The notes under the pieces were generated by a model. It did no database searches and had not been told where the DNA came from. It worked only from the letters and a program-made list of their open reading frames with translations. This document shows positions 49,390-58,527 of a stretch of DNA of 64,000 nucleotides, one piece after another. Each line of letters opens with the position of its first letter. The first letter of the stretch is position 1. The position numbers were made by a program, and so were the translations under genes. Source of the stretch: Solirubrobacter phytolaccae (GTDB lineage Bacteria; Actinomycetota; Thermoleophilia; Solirubrobacterales; Solirubrobacteraceae); assembly GCF_027587195.1 (NCBI RefSeq), contig NZ_JAPDDP010000025.1, positions 21,214 through 85,213 on the forward strand, in the 5' to 3' direction.

Positions 49390-52300
49390 ATGCGCTGGAT
49401 CGTCGGACTCGTCGGACTTTGGCTCATGTTCGGGGCAGCCCCCGCGTTCGCGGACTCGCTGACGGTCAACGACGAGGACCGCTGGTCGGGCAGCGGATCG
49501 TGGCCGCGCTCCGCGGTCGTCGACACCGCCGCCGGGGACCTCGTGACGATGACCGAGGAGCCCGGACGGATCACGATCACCGGGGACCGCCGGCCGGAGT
49601 ACGAGAGCTACGCGGTGAGCTTCGAAGGCCCCGGCGTCGCGGGACGGCTGGAGCGCGGCGTCTACCCCGACGCGCAGCCGAGCTCCCAGCGCCAGAAGGA
49701 CCATCCCGGGATGACCTTCGCCGCGAGCTACTACTACGAGGGCTGGACCTGCAAGCGGCCGCGCGCGAGCTTCGAGGTGCTGGACATCGCCCGCGACCTC
49801 ACGGACAAGATCACGCGCGTGTGGATCGTGTGGGAGTGGCACTGCGAGGGCGAGATGGGCTCGTTCTTCGGCGAGGTGCGCGTGGGGATGCCCGAATCGA
49901 CGGGTCCCCGGACGGCGCCGGCGCAGGTGCGGTTCCCGGCGGCCGAGCGCGGCGGGCAGAGCATCAAGGTGCCGGTCGAGGTCCGCGGCGACGCGCCGAT
50001 CACCGACGCGCGGATCGTCGGCGAGGACTTCGAGGTCGTGAGCGACACGTGCGAGAGCGCGCCGACCTGCGAGGTCCAGGTCCGGGCCGTTCCGGGCACG
50101 GCGGGCACCCGCACGGCGACGCTGCGCGTGACGGACGCCGGCGGCAAGCACACCGACGTGCCGCTCGAGGTCTTCGCCTACGGCGGGACGACCGGCTACA
50201 CGATGGTCTCCGACCCCGGTGAGTGGGTCGGCGACGGCAAGACGTGGACCTACGGGCCGGAGGCCGAGTACAACGTCGGCGGCACGCGCGAGCGGCTGTT
50301 CGGTGGCGTCGACGGGCCGGACAACGAGTACTGGACCTTCGAGTTCACCCCGCGGGACGGCGACGTGCTCACGCCCGGCACGACCTACCGGGCCACGAGC
50401 GGCTCCGGCACGGGCCCGTTGATCGATCTCTACGGGATGGGCCGGGCGTGCGGGCTGTGGCGCGGGTCGTTCACCGTGCACGAGCTCGAGTTCGACGGGC
50501 ACGACCTCGAGCGCGCGCGGATCAGCTACGAGATGGACTGCGCCATCGACCCGGGCGCGTTCGTGCGCGGGACCTTCTCCTGGCACGCCGGTGACACCAC
50601 CACCCCGCCGCGCTGGACGGTCCCGTCGTGGCCCGCGGTCGCGCCCGCGCCGTTGCCCGCCCGGACCGCGAGCGTGACCTTCACGCACGAGGCCGCGATG
50701 CGTCCGACGTGGGACGCGCAGGCCGGCGACGACATCACGCTCGACATGAGCGGCGGCGGGCTGAAGGTGCACGCGAACCGCGGGTCGTACGGGCAGCCGA
50801 TCTCGCTGTGGTTCTACACGCCGCCGACCTCGCGCGGCGTGAAGCCCGGCGTGTATCCGACCACGCGGCGCTCGAACGACATGGAGCGCGAGCCCGGCGA
50901 CGCGGGGCTGGACGTCGAGGTCGACGGCATGAACATGGTCGGCACCGGCAGCTTCGAGGTGCGCGAGTTCGAGCTGGTCGACGGCGTCGTGACGCGCGCG
51001 TGGATCCTGTTCGAGGCCAGCGAGGGCGACCGCACGCATTCCGGCGAGGTGCGGATCGGGATGCCCGCGGCGGACGGTCCGCGCAGCGCGCCGACGACGC
51101 TGCGCTACGGCGCGGTCGAGGTGGGCGAGCCGGGCGTCGCGGCGCCGGTCGCGTTCTGGCCCAAGGACGGCGCGAAGATCACCGACGTGCGCGTGGTCGG
51201 CGAGCACGCGGCGGACGCGCGGGTGCGGGTCGATCACTGCACGGACGCGCCGGTCGTCGCCGGCGAGGCGTGCAGCGTGTGGGTGCGCTTCACCCCGAGC
51301 GCCGCGGGTGTGCGGCGGGCGACGCTGCGCGCGACGGACGCCGCCGGCCGCACGACCGACGTGCCGCTGGAGATCTTCGCCCGCGGCGGCGACACCTCGT
51401 ACACCGTCACCAGCACGATGCGCCCGGAGCGCGAAGGCCTGTCGCCGATCCTGCCGCCGATGACGCTCAACTACGACACGAAGGCCGACTACGGGATCGG
51501 CGGCGATGCCTCGCGCCTGCGGATCATCTTCCTGGCGAACCTCAACAACATGTGGACCATGAACTTCCTGGCGCCGCCGGGCGAGACGCTCCAGGTCGGC
51601 CGGTACACGGACGCGCGCTGGTACAGCGACCGCGGCGACCGGCCGGGGATGAGCGTGAGCATCGGCGTGGACTGCCAGCACCTGACGGGCGAGTTCACCG
51701 TGCACGAGCTCGAGCGCGTGAACCGGATCGTGACGAAGGCCAAGGTGTCGTTCGAGATCTTCTGCCCGGAGTTCACGGGCTCGCTGCGCGGGACGCTCGC
51801 GTGGCGTGCGGGAGACGCGACGCCGGTCGCGCCGTGGATGGTGGCGACGGGCGGACCGGTGGTGACGCCGACGCCGACAGTGACGGCCACGCCCACCGCG
51901 ACGGCGACGGCGACCGCCACGGCAACGCCGACGGTCACGGCCACCGCAACCGCCACGACAACGCCAACGGCGACCGCCACGGCGACCGCGGTGCCTACGA
52001 GCACGGCGACGGCGACGCCGGTGAGCACCGCGACGGCAACGCCAGTGGCCACGACGACGCCGGCCGCGACCGCGACGCCGACGAGCACCGCGACGACCAC
52101 GCCGGTCCCCACGACGACCGCGACGCCCTACGCGACGCCCGGCGCGACGACGACGCCGGTCGCCACGACGACCTTCGCGCCGCCCGGCGAGTCCGTCACG
52201 CCGGTACCGACGGCCACGCCCGAGCCGACGGCGATCCCGACGACGACGCCGGACCCGGCCGCCACGCCGTTCGGCACCTTCGCGCCGGCGCCATTCGCCG

Positions 52301-52596
52301 CGCCGTCGCCGAGCGAGCTGCGGGCCGCGGTGAAGGCGGCGATGAAGCCGTGCGTCACCCGGGCTCGCTCGCTCGCCCGCAGCGCCTCCCCCGCCCGACG
52401 TCGGGCGGCGGCGGCCCGGCTCACCAAGGCGGTCAAGACGTGCCGCGCGGAGGTTGTCGCGCTGCCCGACTCGTCCGCCCGGACGGCCGCGCTCGCGACA
52501 CTCAAGCGACACGCGAACGCCGCAAGGACGTTGCGCGCCAAGCGGGCCGGCGCGGCCGCCGTCCGTCGCGCGCAGAAGGCGCTCAGGTCAGGCTGA
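49390..52596 (+). CDS. Large repetitive secreted protein with Thr/Pro linker
   Basis: A 1068-residue exported protein of unknown function. The signal peptide is MRWIVGLVGLWLMFGAAPAFA. The body alternates two module types. Four copies of a 130-150 residue beta module end in patterns such as SFTVHELEFDGHDLERARI, EFTVHELERVNRIVTKAKV or SFEVREFELVDGVVTRAWI. Two Ig-like modules share TATLRVTDAGGKHTDVPLEV / ATLRATDAAGRTTDVPLEIF. A 135-residue Thr/Ala/Pro linker (about 825-960) leads to a basic, Ala/Arg-rich helical tail (about 975-1068), which could bind the envelope. Paired cysteines in the modules suggest disulfides. No LPXTG or membrane anchor is present. Confidence 0.8.
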   Translation: MRWIVGLVGLWLMFGAAPAFADSLTVNDEDRWSGSGSWPRSAVVDTAAGDLVTMTEEPGRITITGDRRPEYESYAVSFEGPGVAGRLERGVYPDAQPSSQRQKDHPGMTFAASYYYEGWTCKRPRASFEVLDIARDLTDKITRVWIVWEWHCEGEMGSFFGEVRVGMPESTGPRTAPAQVRFPAAERGGQSIKVPVEVRGDAPITDARIVGEDFEVVSDTCESAPTCEVQVRAVPGTAGTRTATLRVTDAGGKHTDVPLEVFAYGGTTGYTMVSDPGEWVGDGKTWTYGPEAEYNVGGTRERLFGGVDGPDNEYWTFEFTPRDGDVLTPGTTYRATSGSGTGPLIDLYGMGRACGLWRGSFTVHELEFDGHDLERARISYEMDCAIDPGAFVRGTFSWHAGDTTTPPRWTVPSWPAVAPAPLPARTASVTFTHEAAMRPTWDAQAGDDITLDMSGGGLKVHANRGSYGQPISLWFYTPPTSRGVKPGVYPTTRRSNDMEREPGDAGLDVEVDGMNMVGTGSFEVREFELVDGVVTRAWILFEASEGDRTHSGEVRIGMPAADGPRSAPTTLRYGAVEVGEPGVAAPVAFWPKDGAKITDVRVVGEHAADARVRVDHCTDAPVVAGEACSVWVRFTPSAAGVRRATLRATDAAGRTTDVPLEIFARGGDTSYTVTSTMRPEREGLSPILPPMTLNYDTKADYGIGGDASRLRIIFLANLNNMWTMNFLAPPGETLQVGRYTDARWYSDRGDRPGMSVSIGVDCQHLTGEFTVHELERVNRIVTKAKVSFEIFCPEFTGSLRGTLAWRAGDATPVAPWMVATGGPVVTPTPTVTATPTATATATATATPTVTATATATTTPTATATATAVPTSTATATPVSTATATPVATTTPAATATPTSTATTTPVPTTTATPYATPGATTTPVATTTFAPPGESVTPVPTATPEPTAIPTTTPDPAATPFGTFAPAPFAAPSPSELRAAVKAAMKPCVTRARSLARSASPARRRAAAARLTKAVKTCRAEVVALPDSSARTAALATLKRHANAARTLRAKRAGAAAVRRAQKALRSG
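51865..52270 (+). repeat. Low-complexity ACGGCN/ACGCCG repeat encoding the Thr/Ala/Pro linker
   Basis: About 400 nt of short degenerate units (ACGGCGACG, ACCGCCACG, ACGCCGACG and variants) coding for TPTVTATPTATATA-like peptide. It mirrors the linker DNA in the propeller gene at 45030-45180. Such DNA is prone to slippage and to assembly error. Confidence 0.75.
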
Positions 52597-53275
52597 GCTC
52601 GACCGCTCGCTGGGCGTGAAGGCGCGTCGTGTCGTAGATCGGCACGGGCGCGTCCTCCGCGCTGACGAGCAGGTCGATCTCGGTGCAGCCGAGCAGGATG
52701 CCCTGCGCGCCGCGGTCCGCCAGGTCGGCCATGATCCGGCGGTACTTCTCGCGCGAGAGGTCGCTGACGACCCCGCGGCACAGCTCGTCGTAGATCACGT
52801 CGTGGACGATCTTGCGGTCGTCCGCGTGCGGGGTGATGACCTCTAGGCCGTGGTCGGTGCGCAGCCGGCCGGTGTAGAAGTCCTGCTCCATCGTGTATGC
52901 GGTCGCGAGCAGGCCGACACGCTCCAGGCCGTCGGCGCGCACGGCCGCCGCGGTGGTGTCGGCGATGTGCACGAACGGGATCGAGATCGCCAGCTCGATC
53001 TCCGCCGCGATCTTGTGCATCGTGTTCGTGCACAGGACGAGCAGCTCCGCGCCCGCGGCCTCGAGGTGCTGCGCCTCGCGGGCGAGTCGCTCGCCCGCCT
53101 CCGACCAGCGGTCCTCGCGCTGGAGCGCCTCGATCTCGGCGAAGTCGACCGACCGCACGACGCAGTCGGCGGAGTGCAGCCCGCCGAGCCGCTCGGCCAC
53201 CAGCTCGTTGACGATCCGGTAGTACTCGATCGTCGACTCCCAGCTCATCCCGCCGAGCAGCCCGATGCGCTTCAT
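52583..53275 (-). CDS. Aspartate/glutamate racemase family protein
   Basis: A 230-residue cofactor-independent racemase. It begins MKRIGLLGGMSWESTIEYYR, the classic start of the aspartate-racemase/YgeA group. The two catalytic cysteines lie in LLVLCTNTMHKIA and GILLGCTEIDLLV, both intact. ATG 53275 overlaps the stop of the acyl-CoA synthetase gene. It is the last gene of a four-gene leftward operon that also encodes an N-acyl-glutamate-type epimerase and a DUF1611 protein, which points to interconversion of D- and L-glutamate or aspartate. Its 3' end overlaps the convergent secreted-protein gene by 14 nt. Confidence 0.88.
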   Translation of the reverse strand: MKRIGLLGGMSWESTIEYYRIVNELVAERLGGLHSADCVVRSVDFAEIEALQREDRWSEAGERLAREAQHLEAAGAELLVLCTNTMHKIAAEIELAISIPFVHIADTTAAAVRADGLERVGLLATAYTMEQDFYTGRLRTDHGLEVITPHADDRKIVHDVIYDELCRGVVSDLSREKYRRIMADLADRGAQGILLGCTEIDLLVSAEDAPVPIYDTTRLHAQRAVELSLT

Positions 53276-56112
53276 CGGCCGACCGCCGGGAACACGGACC
53301 GCACGGCCGGCGGCGCGACCCGCACGCGCGCGTCGACCACCGGCGCGCCCTCCGCGGACACCATCACCGGGTTCAGGTCGAGCTCGGCGATCGCCGGAAA
53401 CGCGTCCGCGAGCGCGCCGACGCGCACCGCGATGTCGGCGAGCGCGTCGACGTCCGCGTCGACGCGGCAAAGCAGAGCAAGCGAGCGCAGCTGCGAGATC
53501 ATGTCGAGCGCATCCTCGCGGGCCAGCGGCGCGAGCCGCACCTGCACGTCGCCGAGCACCTCGGCGGTGCCGCCGCCGGCGCCGCACGCCACCACGGGCC
53601 CGAACCGCTCGTCGGCGAGCACGCCCACGAGCATCTCCACCCCCGGGTCGGCCATCCGCTGGACGAGGAAGTCACCGACGGACATGCCGGCGCCCTCGAG
53701 CTTGGCCGTGATCTCTTGCGCCGCGCGCTTGACCGCGGTCGGCCCGGAGAGCCCGAGCCGTACCGCGCCCGCCTGCGCCTTGTGCACGACCCCGGGCGCG
53801 ACGCCCTTGAGCGCGACGTCCCCGCCGAGCTCGGCCGCCGCCTTGGCCGCCGCGGCGGGCGAGCTCACGCGCCGTTGCTCGACCAGCGCGATCCCGTACG
53901 CGGCGAGCAGCGCCTCGACCTCGTCCGGCCGCAGCCACCCGCCACCACGCGCGAGGGCACCGGCGAGGATCGCGGCGGCCGCATCCGCGTCGACGTCGTC
54001 GAGCGCCGGCGGCTCGGGCGCGGGCGCGGCCCGCCAGCGCGCGTAGGCAGCGGCGCGACCGAGCGCGTGCGCGGCCCGCTCGGGCGCGCGGAACGTGGGG
54101 ATTTTGCGCCCCACCCGCTCCACTTCTTCAATTGGAGACGGGATGGCCGGACGTCCCTGCCGGTGCCGGGTGAACTCGGCGGCCTTGGCCGCGGCGTGTG
54201 CGGCCGCGTCACGGGCCAGCTCGGCCGCGCGGGCGCCGAGCGTCGGCTCCGGCGAGGTGTCCGCCGCGCGGCGGCCCGTCGCGCCGCGGCGCAGGACGAC
54301 CGGCAGGTTGCCCGGGGTCATGAAGACGGTGAGCAGCGGGACGTCCAGCTCGAGCCCGGCCAGGCACGAGGCGACGTCGTCCGCGCGGGTCGCGATGTGC
54401 TCGACGAAGATGGCGATCACGGCGTCGACGCCCGGGTCGGCGGCAACCGACTCGGCCACGGCGGCGAACTGCTCGGGCGTCTCGGAGGCGACCAGCTGCA
54501 CAGGGCCCGCGACGACGGCGCCCGCAGCGAGCCGCTCACGCAGCGCCGACTGGGTCTCGTCGGTCAGCGTCGCCACTTCCAGCTTCGCGTCCGCGCAGGC
54601 GTCGGCGCAGATCACCAGCGGCCCGCGCGCGTTGGCGATGATCGCCACGCCGCTCCCCGTCGGCAGCGGCTGCTCGCTCAGGACCGCGGCGGCGTCCAGC
54701 AGGTCGTCCAACCCGTCGCAACGGATCACCCCGGCGCTCGCGAAGAGCGCGTCCACCGTCGAGTCCGACGCCGCGATCAGCGCGCCCGTATGCGACGACG
54801 CCGCCCGCGCGCCCGCGCCCGTCCTTCCCGCCTTGACCGCGAGCACAGGCTTCGCGCGCGCCAGGTGCCGCGCGACCCGGCCGAACTTCAGGGGGTTGCC
54901 GAACGACTCCAGATAGAGCGCGACGACCTGCGTCGCCGGGTCCTGCTCCCAGTACTGCATGAAGTCGTTCGACGACAGGTCCGCCTTGTCGCCCAAGGAC
55001 ACGAACGCGCTCAGGCCGATGCCCCGCCGCGACGCGCCGTCGATCGCCGCCGCGCCGAACGCCCCGCTCTGCGACACGAAGCCGATCGTCCCCGCGGGCA
55101 CGTCGGCGCGCGCGAACGTCGCCGTCAACGACACGTCCGGCGCCGTGTTCACGACGCCCATGCAGTTCGGGCCGACCAGCCGCATCCCGCTGGACCGGCA
55201 GATCTCGAGCAGCTCCGCCAGCCGCGCCGCGCCCTCCGCCCCGGCCTCCGCGAACCCCGCCGTGATCACGACCATCGCGGACACGCCCGCCGCCGCGCAT
55301 TCCCGCGCGACGCCCGGCACCGCCGAAGCCGGCACCGCCACGATCGCCAGGTCCACCCCGGCCTTCACCCGCGGCACCGCGCGCCGTGAGCCGACGAACT
55401 CCGCGTTCGGGTTCACCGGCAGCAGCTCGCCGCGGAAGTCGTTGCCGAGGATGTGCCGGAAGGCCGCGCCGCCGAAGGAGTCCGGCCGCCGCGAAGCACC
55501 CACGACCGCCACCGACCGCGGCCGCAGCACGCGCTCGACCGCCGCCACCGCCGCCATCCGGTCGCGATCCTCGAAGCGTCGCCGCGCGTCCGGCCCGAGC
55601 TCGGTCGGGAACACGACCTCGATCCCGTCCGGCGAGGCGCGCACCTCGACCGGGAAGCCCGACTCGCGGAACACGCTGATCATGCGCCGGTTCTCGGGCA
55701 GCACGGTCGCCGTGAACGTCGTCACGCCGCGTGCCGAAGCCACCTGCGCCAGGTGCGCGAGCAGCACCGTCGCGAGCCCGCGCCCCTGCATCTCGTCGGC
55801 GACCGCGAACGCCACCTCCGCGCGGTCGGGCCGCTCGAGCTCGAACACGGCGTGCGCGACCACGCGCTCCTCGGCGCCCGTCGTGACGATCAGCCCGTAG
55901 CCCTCGGGCCGGTCGCCCGCCGCGGCGCGCTCGGCCGCCTTGTCCAGGTTCACCCCGAGCGAGAAGAACCGCAGCCAGCGCGAGTTGTCGCTGAGCCCGG
56001 ACAGGAACGTCTTCAGCGCCGGCGCGTCACCGGGCACGACGGGCCGCACGTGCGCCGTCGAGCCGTCGCGCAGCGCGATGTGCACATCCGCGGCGACGGG
56101 CGACGCGCTCAC
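53272..56112 (-). CDS. GNAT-fused ADP-forming acyl-CoA synthetase (Pat/AcdAB-like)
   Basis: A 946-residue fusion. Residues 15-165 are a GNAT acetyltransferase (VAFAVADEMQGRGLATVLLA is the acetyl-CoA loop). Next is the CoA-binding domain (RSVAVVGASRRPDSFGGAAF), the succinyl-CoA-synthetase-like domain with the phospho-His segment (SSHTGALIAASD), and finally an ATP-grasp domain (VALKGVAPGVVHKAQAGAVR, GVLADERFGPVVACGAGGG). Fusions of this order include protein lysine acetyltransferases (Pat/YfiQ) whose synthetase part may be inactive; here the His is kept, so acetyl-CoA or acyl-CoA formation is possible. Within a D-amino-acid operon it might supply acyl-CoA for N-acylation. The start is GTG 56112, coupled by GTGA. 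Confidence 0.85.
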   Translation of the reverse strand: MSASPVAADVHIALRDGSTAHVRPVVPGDAPALKTFLSGLSDNSRWLRFFSLGVNLDKAAERAAAGDRPEGYGLIVTTGAEERVVAHAVFELERPDRAEVAFAVADEMQGRGLATVLLAHLAQVASARGVTTFTATVLPENRRMISVFRESGFPVEVRASPDGIEVVFPTELGPDARRRFEDRDRMAAVAAVERVLRPRSVAVVGASRRPDSFGGAAFRHILGNDFRGELLPVNPNAEFVGSRRAVPRVKAGVDLAIVAVPASAVPGVARECAAAGVSAMVVITAGFAEAGAEGAARLAELLEICRSSGMRLVGPNCMGVVNTAPDVSLTATFARADVPAGTIGFVSQSGAFGAAAIDGASRRGIGLSAFVSLGDKADLSSNDFMQYWEQDPATQVVALYLESFGNPLKFGRVARHLARAKPVLAVKAGRTGAGARAASSHTGALIAASDSTVDALFASAGVIRCDGLDDLLDAAAVLSEQPLPTGSGVAIIANARGPLVICADACADAKLEVATLTDETQSALRERLAAGAVVAGPVQLVASETPEQFAAVAESVAADPGVDAVIAIFVEHIATRADDVASCLAGLELDVPLLTVFMTPGNLPVVLRRGATGRRAADTSPEPTLGARAAELARDAAAHAAAKAAEFTRHRQGRPAIPSPIEEVERVGRKIPTFRAPERAAHALGRAAAYARWRAAPAPEPPALDDVDADAAAAILAGALARGGGWLRPDEVEALLAAYGIALVEQRRVSSPAAAAKAAAELGGDVALKGVAPGVVHKAQAGAVRLGLSGPTAVKRAAQEITAKLEGAGMSVGDFLVQRMADPGVEMLVGVLADERFGPVVACGAGGGTAEVLGDVQVRLAPLAREDALDMISQLRSLALLCRVDADVDALADIAVRVGALADAFPAIAELDLNPVMVSAEGAPVVDARVRVAPPAVRSVFPAVGR

Positions 56113-57140
56113 GTGACCCCGAGCGCGTCCAGGAGCGAGTCACCCCCGAAGCGGACCGGATCGGCGGCCGGGAGCCCGGTCTCGGCGCTCACCCGCTCCA
56201 GCTCGGCGCGGGCGGCGTCGTCGTCGAGCCCGCGTGTGTTGACCGCGATCGCCTTCACCTTCGCGGGATGGTCTACCCAGGAAGTGGCGGCTTCGTAGAT
56301 GGAGATGAGCTCGGGGAGCGGGCGGATCGGCACGCCCGGGTAGTCGTCGATGTCCACGGAGCCCGCCCGGTGGCACAGGACCAGCACGTCCGGCTTAGAG
56401 CCGTGCAGCAGCCCCAACGTTACGCCGGAGTAGGCCGGATGCCCCAGCGCGCCCTGACCTTCGACGAACAGCAGCGGCGCCCGCGAAGCCCCCTCGTGCA
56501 CGAGGCGGGAAGCCGCGCCCGCCACGAAGTCGGAGATCACGTGATCGACGGCGATGCCCCAGCCCGTGATGGCGATCCCGGTCTGCCCGGTGGCCACGAA
56601 CGCGGACTCCAACCCCCGCGCACGCGCCGCCGCGTCCAGCTCCAGCGTCACCGACATCTTCCCGATCGCGCAGTCCGAGCCGACCGTGTGCACGACGGTC
56701 ACGTCCGGTCGCTCGGCCGGCGGCACGCTCAACCCGGCCGGTGCCGCGCGCAGGTCCCGCAGCTCCACGCCCGACGCCGCCGCCGCGGCCGCCAGCTCCT
56801 CGTCCTCGGCCAGGACCGTGTGCAGCCCGGCCTCCACGCTCAGCCCGGCCTGGATCGCCTCCAGCACCGCCGCCCGCCACTCCTCCGTCAACGCGCCCCC
56901 GAACGGCGCCACGCCGATCACGAGCACGTTGGCGCCGAGCGCCGCGGCCTCCGCGATGTCGCGCACGATCGGCACGGCCCGCCGCGCGTACGGCACCACA
57001 TCCGAGGCGACTGACCCCGCCGACGCGTCGTCGACCACGCACACGATCTCGCGCTCGCCGTAGCGCAGGATGCCGTGGGCGGTCTTGGCGTGCGAGTCGG
57101 CGAACTGGCCGCCGGTGAACAGCGCGAGTCGGTCGGTCAT
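56109..57140 (-). CDS. dgcN: DUF1611 protein, DgcN-like (predicted D-glutamate N-acetyltransferase)
   Basis: A 343-residue DUF1611 protein. The N-terminal part has a Rossmann-like LALFTGGQFADSHAKTAHGI and ANVLVIGVAPFGG. The C-terminal P-loop-like domain contains VHTVGSDCAIGKMSVTLEL, AFVATGQTGIAITGWG and LLFVEGQGALGHPAYSGVT. In the described D-glutamate pathway, DgcN acetylates D-glutamate and DgcA racemises the N-acetyl product; here the same pair is adjacent. ATG 57140 overlaps the epimerase stop (ATGA). The assignment rests on family plus neighbour, so the substrate could also be another D-amino acid. Confidence 0.75.
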   Translation of the reverse strand: MTDRLALFTGGQFADSHAKTAHGILRYGEREIVCVVDDASAGSVASDVVPYARRAVPIVRDIAEAAALGANVLVIGVAPFGGALTEEWRAAVLEAIQAGLSVEAGLHTVLAEDEELAAAAAASGVELRDLRAAPAGLSVPPAERPDVTVVHTVGSDCAIGKMSVTLELDAAARARGLESAFVATGQTGIAITGWGIAVDHVISDFVAGAASRLVHEGASRAPLLFVEGQGALGHPAYSGVTLGLLHGSKPDVLVLCHRAGSVDIDDYPGVPIRPLPELISIYEAATSWVDHPAKVKAIAVNTRGLDDDAARAELERVSAETGLPAADPVRFGGDSLLDALGVT

Positions 57141-58144
57141 CGCTGCAGCTCCACTCCCAGTCCGGGCTTGTCGGAAAGCACGAGCCGCCCGTCCAGCAGG
57201 CCCAGCCCGGTGAACGGCCGTGACGAGATGAGCAGGTGCCCGTCCAGGTCGATGTAGTCGACGAGCGACCCGAGCTGCGCGGCCTGCGCGATCCCCAGCT
57301 CGGACTCGATCATGCACCCCAGCATGACCTGGAGTCCTAGCGCACGCGCCGCGTGGATCATCCGCAGCGCCTCGCGGATCCCGCCGCACTTGGACAGCTT
57401 GATGACGATCCCGTCGGCGTAGGTGGCGATCTTCGCGACCGACGCGAGGTCCTTGCAGCCCTCGTCGATCAGCACCGGGAGCCGGTCCGCGAGCTCCCGA
57501 TAGGCGAGGAAGGCATCGATGTCCTCGGCGGGGAACGGCTGCTCGACGAACTCGACGCCCAACTGCACCAGCTCGGGCGTCAGGTCGCGCGCGGTGTCGA
57601 GGTCCCAGCCCTCGTTGCCGTCGATCCGCAGCCGAGCCGTCGTCACGTCCCTGACCGCCCGCAGGCGCTCGACGTCACCCGGCCCGCCGACCTTGATCTT
57701 GAGCACTTCATAGCCCGTCGCGCGGCGCGTGCGGTCGGCGGTGCCCTCGACCGAGTCGATCCCGATCGTGTACGAGGTCGGGGGCGTCATCCGCGCCGCG
57801 CCGAGCAGCCGCCAGACGGGCTGGCGCACCCGCTTGCCGACCCAGTCGTGGACGAGCCCGTCGAGCGCCATCTTGGCTCCCTGCGGGCCGTCCCAGGCCG
57901 CGAGCCGCTGGGCGATCGGCTCCCCGGCGAACAGGTCGTCGCCGAGCAACGCGGCGCCGTCGGCCTCGATCGCGGCGATCATCAGCTCGGGGGTCTCGCC
58001 CCAGTAGTCGACCGGGGCTCCCTCCCCTCGCGCGACGATCCCGTCGTGGGTGAGCTCGGCGACGACGACGGTCTCCTCGTCGGCGGCGCCGCGAGCGATC
58101 TGGAAGGTCTCACGCAGAGAAAGTACGTGCGGGGTGGCGCGCAT
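57137..58144 (-). CDS. dgcA: Enolase-superfamily epimerase, DgcA / dipeptide epimerase-like
   Basis: A 335-residue muconate-cycloisomerase-type enzyme. The catalytic KxK is in YEVLKIKVGG; the metal ligands are in RIDGNEGWD, FVEQPF and LIDEGCKDL; the second Lys is in GIVIKLSKCGG. MLGCMIESELGIAQA and YIDLDGHLLI are typical of L-Ala-D/L-Glu epimerases and the related N-acetyl-glutamate racemase DgcA. It is the first gene of the operon, followed by the DgcN-like gene with a four-base overlap. Pairing with DUF1611 favours the D-glutamate role over peptidoglycan-peptide recycling, though both remain possible. Its promoter shares a 23-nt gap with the divergent kinase-like gene. Confidence 0.82.
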   Translation of the reverse strand: MRATPHVLSLRETFQIARGAADEETVVVAELTHDGIVARGEGAPVDYWGETPELMIAAIEADGAALLGDDLFAGEPIAQRLAAWDGPQGAKMALDGLVHDWVGKRVRQPVWRLLGAARMTPPTSYTIGIDSVEGTADRTRRATGYEVLKIKVGGPGDVERLRAVRDVTTARLRIDGNEGWDLDTARDLTPELVQLGVEFVEQPFPAEDIDAFLAYRELADRLPVLIDEGCKDLASVAKIATYADGIVIKLSKCGGIREALRMIHAARALGLQVMLGCMIESELGIAQAAQLGSLVDYIDLDGHLLISSRPFTGLGLLDGRLVLSDKPGLGVELQR

Positions 58145-58167
58145 CGGCGTATGCTCGCAGGAGACTC

Positions 58168-58527
58168 ATGTCAGGGACTACAACGCTTGAGCTGCCTCGG
58201 GGGGCAAGCTCAGCCGGGATCGCCCGGCTCCTCATGACCGCGCACGGCGCGGATCTGCCCTCCGAACGACTCAAGTCCGCGAACCTGATCGTGTCCGAGC
58301 TGGTCTCGAACGCGTGCCGGCACGGCGCCGGCCGGATCGAGCTGACCATCCACTCCGACGCGGACGGCGTGCGCGCCGAGGTCTTCGACGAGGGCACGGG
58401 CGCCAAGATCGTCCAGCCGGACCCGCGTCCGGCCCGCGGCGGCTGGGGCCTGCACTTCGTCGACCAGCTCTCGGACTCGTGGGGCGTCGCCGACGGCACC
58501 TCACGCGTCTGGTTCCGCGTGGCCTAA
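58168..58527 (+). CDS. RsbW-like HATPase (anti-sigma-factor kinase family)
   Basis: A 119-residue single-domain GHKL ATPase. The N box is LIVSELVSNACRHGAG, the G1 box VFDEGTG and the G2 region RGGWGLHFVDQLSDSWG. Such stand-alone domains in actinobacteria regulate sigma factors or anti-anti-sigma factors by phosphorylation. ATG 58168 has AGGAG 4 nt upstream. It converges on the sigma-like membrane fusion gene, with interleaved stops at 58524-58527. A functional link to that protein is tempting but unproven, since no STAS-domain partner is seen here. Confidence 0.85.
   Translation: MSGTTTLELPRGASSAGIARLLMTAHGADLPSERLKSANLIVSELVSNACRHGAGRIELTIHSDADGVRAEVFDEGTGAKIVQPDPRPARGGWGLHFVDQLSDSWGVADGTSRVWFRVA

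Noticed and set aside
51865..52270. Possible CRISPR array in the repetitive DNA
   Set aside because: The repeats are short degenerate six-to-nine-base codon runs inside a coding frame, with no constant repeat/spacer alternation and no cas genes.
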